Assembly (NCBI GenBank): GCA_021780755.1
Contig: JAJXYF010000015.1
Coordinates: forward strand, 1-64,000
DNA: 64,000 bases
Reading direction: 5' to 3'
Origin: Deltaproteobacteria bacterium
Lineage (GTDB): Bacteria; Desulfobacterota; Binatia; Binatales; Binataceae
A program made the position numbers and the translations under genes. Each line of letters starts with the position of its first letter. Position 1 is the first letter of the stretch. Below the pieces are notes generated by a model. It did no database searches and had not been told where the DNA came from. It was given only the letters and a program-made list of their open reading frames with translations. Below, in pieces: positions 1 through 9,800 of the stretch.

Positions 1-2
1 TG

Positions 3-125
3 GCCCGCAAGCTCATGCGCTACATCCGTCACTACAACCGCGCTCCCAAGCCCATCAAGTGGACCTATCGTGACCCTTCACACCGCATCAGCCTTAATAC
101 CAATTTCTCTGTTACAGGCCACTAG
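3..125 (+). CDS. IS630-type transposase, C-terminal end (partial at window edge)
   Basis: The reading frame is open from the window edge and stops at TAG 123-125. It contains YIRHYNRAPKPIKWTY, which closely resembles the conserved C-terminal end of IS630-family DDE transposases (a string of basic and aromatic residues after the catalytic domain). The last ten or so residues after the DPSHRIS segment look unrelated and may be read-through into flanking DNA. Whether the element is intact cannot be seen, because the catalytic part lies outside the window. It marks the left edge of an accessory zone that also holds gene fragments. Confidence 0.6.
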   Translation, partial: ARKLMRYIRHYNRAPKPIKWTYRDPSHRISLNTNFSVTGH

Positions 126-343
126 TGGCGCAAACGTCTCGGGACAACGCGATAAAAGAGCGGATCACGAACCTCATCACGACTTCATAGTTGCAACTGA
201 GTCGCAAATTAGCCTCCAAGCGGCACAATACACGATCGCGAGGTCCGAGGCTTTCCAGCCTAACCAAGTGCAAACTCGTTAATCGGCATATGTTTTGATC
301 CCAAAATGCACAGGCGACTTCAGCCATCTCTATAAACCGAAAC

Positions 344-757
344 ATGGCGATGACCGTGATTAATCTGAAAAGTCATCCTGGCTCTGGAAGAAACCACGAA
401 GTCAAATCCATTTCACGCATATGCCTGGTGAGCGCGATCATTGCAGCCGCGACTTCTGGTTGGGGCTGCTCGTCCTACATCGAGCCGGTCAACGACTCGT
501 GGCCTTCTGAATCCAGTCCCTACTCGCGGTTCCTGTATGTACCAGCGAATATTTCAGGCGCATCAGCTTTAGTCGCTCATGGATCATTGGAGGATGCTCC
601 TGCGGTTGTACGGTCCGGTTACACAGATCCCCGCTGGGAGCGCGTCGGCGAAACCTATTTTTCTGCCAGCAACAATCGAGTGCTCATAATCCCGCGGGTA
701 TTAGGTCGGCCAGAGGGCCGCAGCTACACCGGTTCCGAGAAAGCACGGGAATATTGA
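344..757 (+). CDS. hypothetical protein with N-terminal hydrophobic segment
   Basis: 137 codons from ATG 344, with a second ATG at 350. Residues about 24-42 are hydrophobic and end in GWGCSS, a weak lipobox-like cysteine, so the product could be a small exported or lipid-anchored protein. I do not recognise a family. It sits between transposase and glucosidase remnants, so it may itself be a remnant. No strong ribosome-binding site precedes the start. Confidence 0.3.
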   Translation: MAMTVINLKSHPGSGRNHEVKSISRICLVSAIIAAATSGWGCSSYIEPVNDSWPSESSPYSRFLYVPANISGASALVAHGSLEDAPAVVRSGYTDPRWERVGETYFSASNNRVLIIPRVLGRPEGRSYTGSEKAREY

Positions 758-758
758 T

Positions 759-1070
759 ATGGTTGACTACCTGCCGGCAAAGTCGAACACCGGCATGTTC
801 GGCGGCAACTCCAACTGGCGCGGTCTGGTCTGGATGCCAGTCAATGCCCTGCTCATCAGGGACCTCCTCAATTTCTATGGATACTACGGCGACATTTATG
901 AAGATTCGCAAACGCATCACAGAGACCAGAACAGTGGTCGCAAGAGACCTGATCTCCAATCCGAAGAATTGGAGACGCCGCTCGAAGGCGCAAGCCGATG
1001 CTCTCAAGGCGCTGCAGCGCGAGATCGGCAATGCCGACGCTTGCTCACAACATCGCCGGGTGTAGGTTGA
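759..1070 (+). pseudogene. GH63-type glucosidase fragment
   Basis: The first ~45 codons read [19 protein letters not shown] followed by [10 protein letters not shown] and a LNFYGYYGD stretch. This is the hallmark C-terminal catalytic-domain signature of glycoside hydrolase family 63 (alpha-glucosidase/mannosyl-oligosaccharide glucosidase-like proteins). Those enzymes are normally several hundred residues longer on both sides. Here nothing related precedes it, and after about position 900 the frame becomes low-complexity, basic and unlike the family. I read it as a short leftover of a deleted gene rather than a functional protein. Confidence 0.65.
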
Positions 1071-1090
1071 ACCGGCACCGGGTACTACTA

Positions 1091-1519
1091 TCACACATCA
1101 AATGTCGGGCCATCTTTCGCGCACCCGCTACAGTTCCGAACCATAGGAAGAGCGCGCAGTTGCCCAATGGAAATTGCATTTCCGCATTGCTCGCAGAGCC
1201 CATAAAGCCCCTGTTCCAAACGATCAAACGCGTCCCATATAGCCGCAAGCCGGCTTTCCGAAAGGCTGATGAAACTGAGATCGAATTCGAGATTGACGCG
1301 GTGGCAAGCCTGAGCCGTCTCGGCACGCGGCTGGCGCTTGCCAGTTCCAAACTCGTTGCGCACAAGTTCCTTCATGGTCTGGATTTCCTGGTCTCGCAAC
1401 TCCGTCAAGATGCCCTTAAGCTTATTCCGGCGAGCTATGTTGCGGGACAGGTGAAATTGCTCTGAAGGTCGCAGATAAGCGGTATACGTAGGGAGCGTGG
1501 ATTTTGATTCCTTATACAC
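1091..1519 (-). CDS. DksA/TraR-family C4 zinc-finger protein
   Basis: 142 codons starting at GTG 1519, preceded by an AAGGAAG ribosome-binding site. The C-terminal half contains LYGLCEQCG and, 17 residues after the second cysteine, CSGC. The resulting C-x2-C-x17-C-x2-C spacing is that of the DksA/TraR zinc finger. The upstream part is charged and helical with LAAIWDAFDRLEQG directly before the finger, as in the coiled coil that enters the RNA polymerase secondary channel. The DxxDxA tip of true DksA is not evident, so an accessory or stress-type TraR/DksA-like regulator is more likely than housekeeping DksA. Confidence 0.7.
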   Translation of the reverse strand: MYKESKSTLPTYTAYLRPSEQFHLSRNIARRNKLKGILTELRDQEIQTMKELVRNEFGTGKRQPRAETAQACHRVNLEFDLSFISLSESRLAAIWDAFDRLEQGLYGLCEQCGNAISIGQLRALPMVRNCSGCAKDGPTFDV

Positions 1520-1796
1520 GGTACTTCTTCCTTTTACTCAGCCTGATCCGCAACTCGGGTGATCGCTGGGGGTGCGAGCAGGCATCTACAATCGCTTGGA
1601 CTGGCGGGAGTAGATGACCGTCAGGATTGCCCCCGTGATGACGACGTGGGAATTACACAATGAGAAACCACGCACCATCACACCATCAAAAGACCTCGCG
1701 CGATCCGGGCCTGAGTAAGTCCGGTGATCATTGAATCCGGCGGCGCGTGGACGCGTTGGCCCACGGCGGCGAGAAATCAGTCGCTATTTTCGAGGT

Positions 1797-2168
1797 CTAG
1801 AGCAGCGGGTCTTGGCCACCCGAGCGGGAGGGGCCAAGCTTCAGGCGCAAAAGCAGACGTGAGAGCGGAACTTGAGGGGAGAATTCAATATTTGCGACGG
1901 GCTCAACAACATCTCCGTTGTTGATAAGCATCAGGAGCGCTGGCAGCGCCGCTTGATGTGCAATGCACTCGGTTGTTCTGGCTTCGGGCTGGGCAATTGG
2001 AGTGTGTCGTTCGATCGATTGGCACACTTCGGGGGATCGGAAGTGACCTGTGAACTGATGTTCCGGGCCCATCGGAAACACCAGCAGCATCAGCAGGCTC
2101 ACGACACAGGCCACCGCGCTAATCAGACTCGCTCCCTTAAGCACGGTGGAATAAAAACGATTACTCAT
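1797..2168 (-). CDS. hypothetical small membrane protein
   Basis: Read from the ATG at 2168 (MSNRFYST); an upstream in-frame ATG at 2201 is possible. Residues about 10-32 form one clear membrane-spanning segment (SAVACVVSLLMLLVF), and a second weaker hydrophobic stretch with ALPALLMLINNG lies in the middle. The family is not recognised. It is flanked by non-coding DNA on both sides, in the degraded left part of the window, so it may be a lineage-specific orphan. Confidence 0.35.
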   Translation of the reverse strand: MSNRFYSTVLKGASLISAVACVVSLLMLLVFPMGPEHQFTGHFRSPEVCQSIERHTPIAQPEARTTECIAHQAALPALLMLINNGDVVEPVANIEFSPQVPLSRLLLRLKLGPSRSGGQDPLL

Positions 2169-2645
2169 GCACATCGGTGAAGATAGCTCAGGTCGAATCA
2201 AAGCTCAAGCAAAGAACATGAGCCGCGCCGCCGCACATGGAGAATTGACGAGACCCGTCTCGGCAATATTCAACGCCAATGACCCGGAAGGACCCGGGTG
2301 GGTGAACGCACGAGATCGAGATCGTGGGGAAACATTCGGCCATGTGCACAGTTTTCGACGCGTTCCATAGCGGCCAATTCATTCGCATCGTCTTCGACCA
2401 TAACGCCAAGCGCAGCGCGGCCGTCTTCAGCCCGCTCTTCGACTAATCGGCGGCAACCTCGCGCAGGTGGTGCACAAAACCCACCGCAACCCAAATCTTC
2501 GACGGAGCGAAGCCGTATCGCCCGTTGCGCTCGGCCGGGTGCGGACCGTCTTGAGCGTCCCTCGCCAAGGCTAGTCCACTCAGAATTCGTGGTTGGTGCG
2601 CCCCCGCGCAATGGCCTGTCAGCGGTATGGCCGCACCTGATACGA
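2169..2645. other. no confident gene
   Basis: Several overlapping open frames exist on both strands, but none resembles a known family. A 34-codon frame at 2342-2446 reads like a fragment of a coding sequence but has no recognisable relatives. The stretch looks like decayed or unannotatable accessory DNA. Confidence 0.3.
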
Positions 2646-2990
2646 CTACCTGGAATTCCCTATGAAGCGAGCCGCATCGCTGTTATCCAGCGCCCTTTGA
2701 ACATCCTCGACGGAAACCGCATGCCCCTCGCGCAACCTGCTAAGCAACGCATCGACCTCTCGCCCCTTGCGGTAATATGAGATTCCCGCCTCGCTATCCG
2801 CACCGCCAGTATAGGATTGGGCATTCATGCGGTCGATGTTTCGAGCCTGCTCCAGCCGCGAGATGGCCTGTGCCGCTTCCGGAGTCCGCGGTCGGATGAG
2901 CGTTGAACCCGCGTTGGAAGCCGCAAAGACCGGGACTGCGCCGGCGAGAAAGGCACACAGACAACCACACCATACGATCCGCTGGTTCAT
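2646..2990 (-). CDS. hypothetical secreted protein
   Basis: Start chosen at ATG 2990 because GGAGGT lies 8 bases upstream; the longer frame would place that site inside the gene. The 114-residue product begins MNQRIVWCGCLCAFLAGAVP and has a typical Sec signal peptide with likely cleavage after VFA-AS. The mature part is soluble, charged and probably helical, with no cysteines and no recognised domain. It is an isolated gene with no evident partners. Confidence 0.5.
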   Translation of the reverse strand: MNQRIVWCGCLCAFLAGAVPVFAASNAGSTLIRPRTPEAAQAISRLEQARNIDRMNAQSYTGGADSEAGISYYRKGREVDALLSRLREGHAVSVEDVQRALDNSDAARFIGNSR

Positions 2991-3696
2991 TGGCGTTACC
3001 TCCATAAGCTTACGACGGGATAAAGAACCGCAAATTCAATCCCGCATCCAGGCGGGGCTGGTTAACTCGTGAGAGTCGCGGATTCGGTTGGGAACTTCGC
3101 GCCTCTCGGTGGCGGTACCCCGGCGGATATTCGCATGAATGCCGGTTGTCGCGATATTGGGAGAGTTCGAATCCTGATCTTGCATTTCGAGTTCTTGGAA
3201 GATAGATCCTGATCCAGCACTCCATGTTGAGTTCACGAAGACATCTTGGGCTGACGGCCGCAATACTTGCGTTGGTGGCCATTGCGACGTTTGGGCCGAG
3301 GTTGCATCTTCCCCATACCACTCCAAAGTGGAGAGCGGTGCAGCGAACAGATCTGAACTACAACTGCTGGCTTGCAGTTGACGCTCAGGTCGACCAGGAC
3401 GCACCGCTTCGCCAGCAGCACGGGCATTCTGCTTTCGTCGCAATCGTGCTGCCATTTGCGCTTCGACCCATCCAATCGGGTGACTATTCGAGACCACTAG
3501 TTCCTCAGAAAAGACGGCTTCTCCGGCCGTTGAGACGCCTACCTTCATCCGCAGATAGCGAAGACCCGACCGTCTGAACATCCCCTTTGTTTGAGCCGCG
3601 CACTTTGGACGAAAGCGTTCCAAAATGCTCGGGGAAATCTGCGTCCTTAGCATGGCTAAGAGGTCGCGTTTGCGCTGAAGGGTTGGGGTTTGTTCA
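2991..3696. other. intergenic region upstream of the efflux operon
   Basis: About 700 bases without a gene I can support. The longest minus-strand frame (3036-3812) runs into the pump gene on the other strand and shows no family features. A short perfect dyad (CTTAGC-ATG-GCTAAG, 3646-3660) lies 36 bases before the pump start and could be an operator. Confidence 0.3.
3646..3660. promoter_or_regulatory. short dyad upstream of the RND operon
   Basis: CTTAGC and GCTAAG arms of six bases surround a three-base centre. It lies directly in the leader of the first permease gene, so it may be a repressor site or a small hairpin. Dyads this short also occur by chance. Confidence 0.25.
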
Positions 3697-6600
3697 ATGC
3701 CAAGTTTTTCGCTCCGCAATCCATTTACGGTAATTGTCGGTGCACTGGTAATCGTCATTCTGGGAGTGACGGCGTTCATGCGGATGCCGGTCGACGTCTT
3801 CCCGAACATCAAGATTCCGGCGGTGGTGGTAGCGACTTTTTATCAGGGTATGCCGCCGCTCGATATGGAAGACAACATCACCTTCCGCTACGAGCGGTTC
3901 TTTACGCTTGGAAGCAATATCGAGCACGTGGAGTCGCGTTCGCTGTCGGGGGTGAGCATCATCAAGGTGTTCTTTCAGCCCGGCACCGATATCGAAGCGG
4001 CGGCGGCCCAGATGGGCACACTGGCGATGGCCGACCTGGGGATCATGCCGCCGGGAACGCTGCCGCCATTGGTCCTGCAGTACGACGCGTCATCGCTGCC
4101 GGTGGCGCTGGTGACGGTCGAGGGCAAGGGCTACAGCGAGACTCAGCTCGAGGATCAGGCCCGCTACAACATCCGCAATCAACTCGCCACGGTGCCCGGA
4201 GCCTCGGTGCCGATCCCGTTCGGGGGCAAATTCAGGCAGGTGATGGCTTATGCCAACCCGCAGGCGCTGCAGGCGCGCGGGCTGTCGCTAATGGACGTGG
4301 TTCACGCCCTCGACCAATCCAATCTGATTCTGCCGGCCGGCGACGTAAAGCTCGGCGCGAAGGATTTCTACATCTACTCCAACAGCATGATCCGAAAGGT
4401 CGGCGATATCAGCTCGGTACCGGTGAAAACTGGCCGCGGACAGGCGCCCGTACTAATTCGAGACGTGGCTAACGTAGATGACTCGGCGCAAATTCAATAC
4501 AACAAGGTCCTGATCAACGGTCAGCCGTCGGTCTATATCCCAGTCCTGCGACAGGTGGGGGCCAACACCATCTCGGTGGTGGACGGGGTCAAGAACCTGC
4601 TCCCAAAGGTCTTCGGCCTGCCGGCCGGAATGAAGCTCAAGACCATCTTCGACCAGTCGACTTACATCAGGCAGGCGGTCGAAAGCCTGGAGCATGAGGC
4701 GGTGTCCGGCTCGGTGCTGGCCTCGCTGATGATTTTGATATTCCTGGGCAGCTTCCGCTCGACGTTGGCGATTTTTCTCTCGATCCCGCTCTCGATTTTG
4801 GCCGGGGCGTTTGGCCTTTACTTGAATGGTTCGACCATCAACATCATGACCCTTGGCGGCTTTGCCCTGGCGATTGGCCGCTTGGTTGACGACTCCGTGG
4901 TGGTGCTGGAAAACATCAATCGCCATCTGGCCGAGGGCCAGGCACCCCGGGATGCGGCTCGCGATGGCGCCGAAGAAGTCGCGCTGCCGGTGCTTGCTTC
5001 GACGGTCACCACCTGCATCGTGTTCTTTCCCGTCATGTTCCTCTTTGGAGTAGCCAAATATCTGTTCAGCGCCTTGGCACTGGCAGTGGTGCTCTCGATG
5101 ACGGCTTCGTACGTGGTGGCGATGAGCGTGATTCCGATATTCTGCGCCCGTTTTCTGACGGCGGCGGACGCGACAGCAGCGGAACACCATGAAGGGCACG
5201 GACCGCTGGCCGTGTTCGACCGAGCGTACGAGCGGTTCGCAACGAGGTACGAACGCCTTCTCGAAGCCGCCCTGAACCGCAAATTTCTAGTTATCGCTGC
5301 CGTGAGCGGACTGTTCTTCGCAAGCATGGCGATGTTTCCGTTGCTGGGGAGCGAACTGTTTCCCGAGACTGATGCCGGTACATTCACCATCAATTTCCGG
5401 GCTCCCGCGGGCACTCGCATCGAACTCACGACCGAGTTGGCACGAAAGATCGAGGCGTTGGTGCGCGAGACGATTCCGCCGAGCGACCTCAACATGATTG
5501 TCTCGAATATCGGCCTCGCCCCCAGCATCTCCGCAATCTACTCGCCCAACGCGGCTGAGGATTCCGGCTTCCTTGAAGTCGAGCTCAAAGAAGGCCACAA
5601 GAAGCCGACCGCCTATTATGTAAAACGGCTCAAGCAACTCGTGCCCGAACAGCTCCCCGAAGTTCGGACCCTGTTTTCGTCGGGCAGCATCATTGACGCG
5701 GTACTCAACTTCGGCATGATGGCGCCGATCGACGTGCAGTTCACCGGCAGCCGCTTCAGCGACCTCTACCGGGTGGCTAATGAGTCACGCGAAACTATAA
5801 ATGGCCTTCCGGATGTATCCCAAACATTTCTGCTGCAGGAAGCCGAATATCCGACGCTCGACATCAAGGTAGATCGAATCAAGGCAGCAAGGCTCGGACT
5901 CACGCAAAAGGATGTGGTCTCGGACGTAATCACCGCCCTGAATTCGAATATGTATATCGCGCCGTCAATCTGGATCGATCGGCAGAACAGCAATGACTAC
6001 TTCCTTACCGTGCAATATCAACGATCGGACACCGGCTTTAAATCCATTGAAACTCTCAACGACATTCCGGTTCACAGCTATATAAAGGAGACCGGGCACG
6101 CGCAGAGCCTGCTGCTGCGCGACGTGGCGTCGGTTGTTCCGGAATACCATCCCTCAGAAGCTGATCACTATAATATCCAGCGCGCGGTCGATCTCCTGGT
6201 CTCCCCCAGGGGCCAGGACCTCGGTGGTACCCAAGCTGTAATCGAGAAGACATTGGATAAGATCAACCTGCCCAAGGGGGTCGCGATCAACTATCGCGGC
6301 TCGGTCGCGGCGATGCATGCATCGTTTTCCAGTTTCGGTTTCGGCTTATCGCTTGCGGTGGTGCTGCTCTATCTGGTGATGGTCGCGCAATTCAAATCGT
6401 TTGTGGACCCCGTAATCATCATGGTCGCGGTTCCAATGGGTCTCATCGGTGTTATCTGGACGCTGTGGGGAACCAATACGACGCTCAATATCGAATCGTT
6501 TATGGGCATCATAGTTATGGTCGGCATCGTGGTGTCAAATTCGATTCTGCTAGTGGATTTTGCAAACGAACGCCGCAAACAAGGTCAACCTCTCCGGCGA

Positions 6601-6831
6601 GCGGTAATCGAATCGGCGCGGATTCGTATGCGCCCTATTCTAATGACGGCCTTGGCCACCGTGGCCGGGCTTGCGCCTATAGCACTCAAGCTGGGCGAAG
6701 GCTCTGAGGCATCAGCCCCGTTGGCCCGCGCCGCGGTTGGCGGCCTGACGGCTTCGACAATACTTACTCTGATTTTAGTGCCGTGCATCTACGAATTGTT
6801 TTATGCACGGATCGAGCAACCCAAAATATAA
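3697..6831 (+). CDS. RND efflux permease (tandem copy 1)
   Basis: 1044 residues, the usual full length for a hydrophobe/amphiphile-efflux RND permease of the inner membrane. These trimeric proton antiporters export drugs, solvents or lipophilic compounds. N-terminal TM1 is followed by the periplasmic porter domain. Then come the TM2-TM6 block, a second porter domain and the C-terminal TM block. The TM4 proton-relay motif GRLVDDSVVVLEN keeps both aspartates (D398, D399). In TM10 the lysine of AcrB-type pumps is replaced (motif VVSNSILLVDFAN). It is first in a four-gene operon with a second permease, an adaptor and an outer-membrane factor. Its first ~1 kb is almost identical to the next gene. 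Confidence 0.93.
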   Translation: MPSFSLRNPFTVIVGALVIVILGVTAFMRMPVDVFPNIKIPAVVVATFYQGMPPLDMEDNITFRYERFFTLGSNIEHVESRSLSGVSIIKVFFQPGTDIEAAAAQMGTLAMADLGIMPPGTLPPLVLQYDASSLPVALVTVEGKGYSETQLEDQARYNIRNQLATVPGASVPIPFGGKFRQVMAYANPQALQARGLSLMDVVHALDQSNLILPAGDVKLGAKDFYIYSNSMIRKVGDISSVPVKTGRGQAPVLIRDVANVDDSAQIQYNKVLINGQPSVYIPVLRQVGANTISVVDGVKNLLPKVFGLPAGMKLKTIFDQSTYIRQAVESLEHEAVSGSVLASLMILIFLGSFRSTLAIFLSIPLSILAGAFGLYLNGSTINIMTLGGFALAIGRLVDDSVVVLENINRHLAEGQAPRDAARDGAEEVALPVLASTVTTCIVFFPVMFLFGVAKYLFSALALAVVLSMTASYVVAMSVIPIFCARFLTAADATAAEHHEGHGPLAVFDRAYERFATRYERLLEAALNRKFLVIAAVSGLFFASMAMFPLLGSELFPETDAGTFTINFRAPAGTRIELTTELARKIEALVRETIPPSDLNMIVSNIGLAPSISAIYSPNAAEDSGFLEVELKEGHKKPTAYYVKRLKQLVPEQLPEVRTLFSSGSIIDAVLNFGMMAPIDVQFTGSRFSDLYRVANESRETINGLPDVSQTFLLQEAEYPTLDIKVDRIKAARLGLTQKDVVSDVITALNSNMYIAPSIWIDRQNSNDYFLTVQYQRSDTGFKSIETLNDIPVHSYIKETGHAQSLLLRDVASVVPEYHPSEADHYNIQRAVDLLVSPRGQDLGGTQAVIEKTLDKINLPKGVAINYRGSVAAMHASFSSFGFGLSLAVVLLYLVMVAQFKSFVDPVIIMVAVPMGLIGVIWTLWGTNTTLNIESFMGIIVMVGIVVSNSILLVDFANERRKQGQPLRRAVIESARIRMRPILMTALATVAGLAPIALKLGEGSEASAPLARAAVGGLTASTILTLILVPCIYELFYARIEQPKI

Positions 6832-6870
6832 TGCGCAAATTAGCTTGGTTGCGCGTGAGAGAGGCAGAGA

Positions 6871-9800
6871 ATGCCGAGTTTTTCGCTGCGCAATCCATAC
6901 ACGATAATTGTCGGAGCGCTGGTAATCGTCATTTTGGGAATGACGGCGTTCATGCGGATGCCGGTCGACGTCTTCCCGAACATCAAGATTCCGGCGGTGG
7001 TGGTAGCGACTTTTTATCAGGGTATGCCGCCGCTCGATATGGAGGACAACATCACCTTCCGCTACGAGCGGTTCTTTACGCTTGGAAGCAATATCGAGCA
7101 CGTGGAGTCGCGTTCGCTGTCGGGGGTGAGCATCATCAAGGTGTTCTTTCAGCCCGGCACCGATATCGAAGCGGCGGCGGCCCAGATGGGCACACTGGCG
7201 ATGGCCGACCTGGGGATCATGCCGCCGGGAACGCTGCCGCCATTGGTTCTGCAGTACGACGCGTCATCGCTGCCGGTAGTGTTGGTGACGGTCGAGGGCA
7301 AGGGCTACGGCGAGACTCAGCTCGAGGATCAGGCCCGCTACAACATCCGCAATCAACTCGCCACGGTGCCCGGAGCCTCGGTGCCGATCCCGTTCGGGGG
7401 CAAATTCCGGCAGGTGATGGCTTACGTCAACCCGCAGGCGCTGCAGGCGCGCGGGCTGTCGCTGACGGACGTGGTCCATGCCCTCGACCAGTCCAATCTG
7501 ATTCTGCCGGCCGGCGACGTAAAGCTCGGCGCGAAAGATTACTACATCTATTCCAACAGCATGATCGAGAACGCCGACGATATTAATAAGGTTCCAATCA
7601 AGATTGGCCGCGGTCAGGCGCCGGTGCTGATGAGCGACGTCGGCAAGGTCCAGATCTCATCGCAGATTCAATACAACAAGGTCCTGATCAACGGTCAGCC
7701 TTCGGTTTATATCCCAGTGCTGCGTCAAGTGGGGGCCAATACCATCTCGGTGGTGGATGGAGTCAGAAACCTGCTCCCGAAGGTCTTCGGCCTGCCGCCC
7801 GGAATGAAGCTTAGGACCATCTTCGATCAGTCCACTTATATAATGGCGGCAATCAAAAGCCTGGAGCATGAGGCGGTGTCCGGCTCGGTGCTGGCCTCGC
7901 TGATGATTTTGATATTCCTGGGCAGCTTTCGCTCGACGCTGGCGATTTTTCTCTCGATTCCGCTCTCGATTCTGGCGGGCGCCTTCGGCCTTTATATCAA
8001 CGACTCGACCATCAACATCATGACCCTTGGCGGCTTTGCCCTGGCGATTGGCCGTCTGGTCGATAATTCAGTCATCGTCCTGGAAAACATTAACCGCCAT
8101 TTAGCTGAGGGCGAAGAGCCTGCCATTGCGGTTCGCCAAGGCGCCGACGAAGTCGCCCTATCGGTTTTGGCAATCACCCTGACGACCTGCATCGTGTTCT
8201 TTCCCGTCATGTTCCTGTTCGGAGTCGCGAAATACCTCTTCAGCGCTCTGGCGCTGGCCGTTGTATTGTCGATCGGGGCCTCGTACCTGATCGCTATGAC
8301 GGTGATTCCGATCTATTGCGCACGCTTTCTTACCGCCGAAGAAGCCCGGTCTGTGGAAGCCGGTGCCGGCCTCTTTGCTGGGTTTCGTCGTGGTTACGAC
8401 AAATTCTCTCATCACTACGAAAAGTGGCTTAGCGCCGCTCTCGATCACAAATTGCCTGTAATCACCGGAGTCAGCCTGCTGTTCATTGCCTCCTTGGCGA
8501 TGTACCCCCTGCTGGGGACCGAACTCTTCCCCCAAACCGATGCGGGCGCGTTCACGATCAATTTTCGCGCTCCAGCCGGTACCCGCATCGAGCAGACGAC
8601 CGAGCTCGCGCGCAAGATCGAAGCGCTTATCAATCGTACGATCCCACCACACGATCTCGACATGGTGGTGTCCAACATCGGTCTCGCACCCAGCATCTCG
8701 GCAATCTATTCTCCGAATGCCGCGGAGGATTCGGGATTTATCCAGGTTGAGCTTAAGGAAAATCACCAACAACCGACCAGTGTCTATGTAGCCAAGCTAC
8801 GGCAGCTACTGCCGATTGAGCTTCCTGAAACACGCACCCTGTTTTCCTCAGGTAGCATCGTAGACGCCGTGCTCAACTTCGGCATGATGGCGCCAATTGA
8901 CGTGCAGTTCGCGGGTAGCCGATTTGATCCGATTTATAAAGCTGCCGGTGATGCACAAAAGGTAATTCAAGGCCTCCCCCAGGTTTCTCAAACCTTTGTC
9001 CAGCAGGAATCTCAGTACCCAACGCTGAATATCAACGTTGACCGGGTCAGATCGGCGCGACTCGGTATCAATCAAAAGAACGTCATCGCTAACGTAATCA
9101 CTGCGCTCAATTCCAATCTTTACATTAAGCCATCGATCTGGATCGATCGCGCAAACAGTAATGATTACTTCTTGACGGTACAGTACCCCGGAGCAGACAA
9201 AGGCTTCGATTCCTTAGGAACGCTCGAGAATATCCCGGTGAAAAGTAATCAGAGCGCAACCGGCCACGCTCAGAGCCTGCTCTTGCGTGATGTCGCGTCG
9301 ATCGTTCCCGAATATCATCCTTCCGAGGCGGACCATTACAACATTCAGCGCGTAGTTGATCTTCTGGTGTCCCCGAGCAGTGAGAATCTTGGCGGCACAC
9401 AAACCGCAATTGAGAATGCGCTCCACCATCTAAGCCTTCCGCAGGGTGTGGTGATCAACTATCGAGGGTCGATTGCCGCGATGCGTTCATCGTTCGCCAG
9501 CATGGATTTCGGCTTGTTCATCGCGGTCGTCCTGGTTTACCTCGTGATGGTGGCGCAGTTTCGCTCCTTTCTCGATCCGTTGATCGTAATGTTTGCCGTA
9601 CCGATGGGCCTCATTGGCGTGATCTGGATCCTCTGGGCGACCGGCACGACGCTGAACATCGAATCATTTATGGGCATCATCTATATGGTTGGAATCGCGG
9701 TCTCGAACGCAATTCTCCTGGTTGACTTCGCCAACGAACGGATTCGGCAGGGCGACGATCTGCGCAGGGCGGTGGTTGATTCAGCGCGAATCCGGATGCG

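Noticed and set aside
2342-2446. 34-codon frame that looks coding
   Set aside because: Too short to assign and no relatives recognised; possibly a fragment of a deleted gene.
3160-3185. tRNA T-loop-like GTTCGAATC
   Set aside because: The flanking bases do not form a 5-bp T-stem and no acceptor or anticodon arm can be assembled around it.
3036-3812. 258-codon minus-strand gene
   Set aside because: It overlaps the start of the RND permease on the other strand, lacks a ribosome-binding site and shows no family features.
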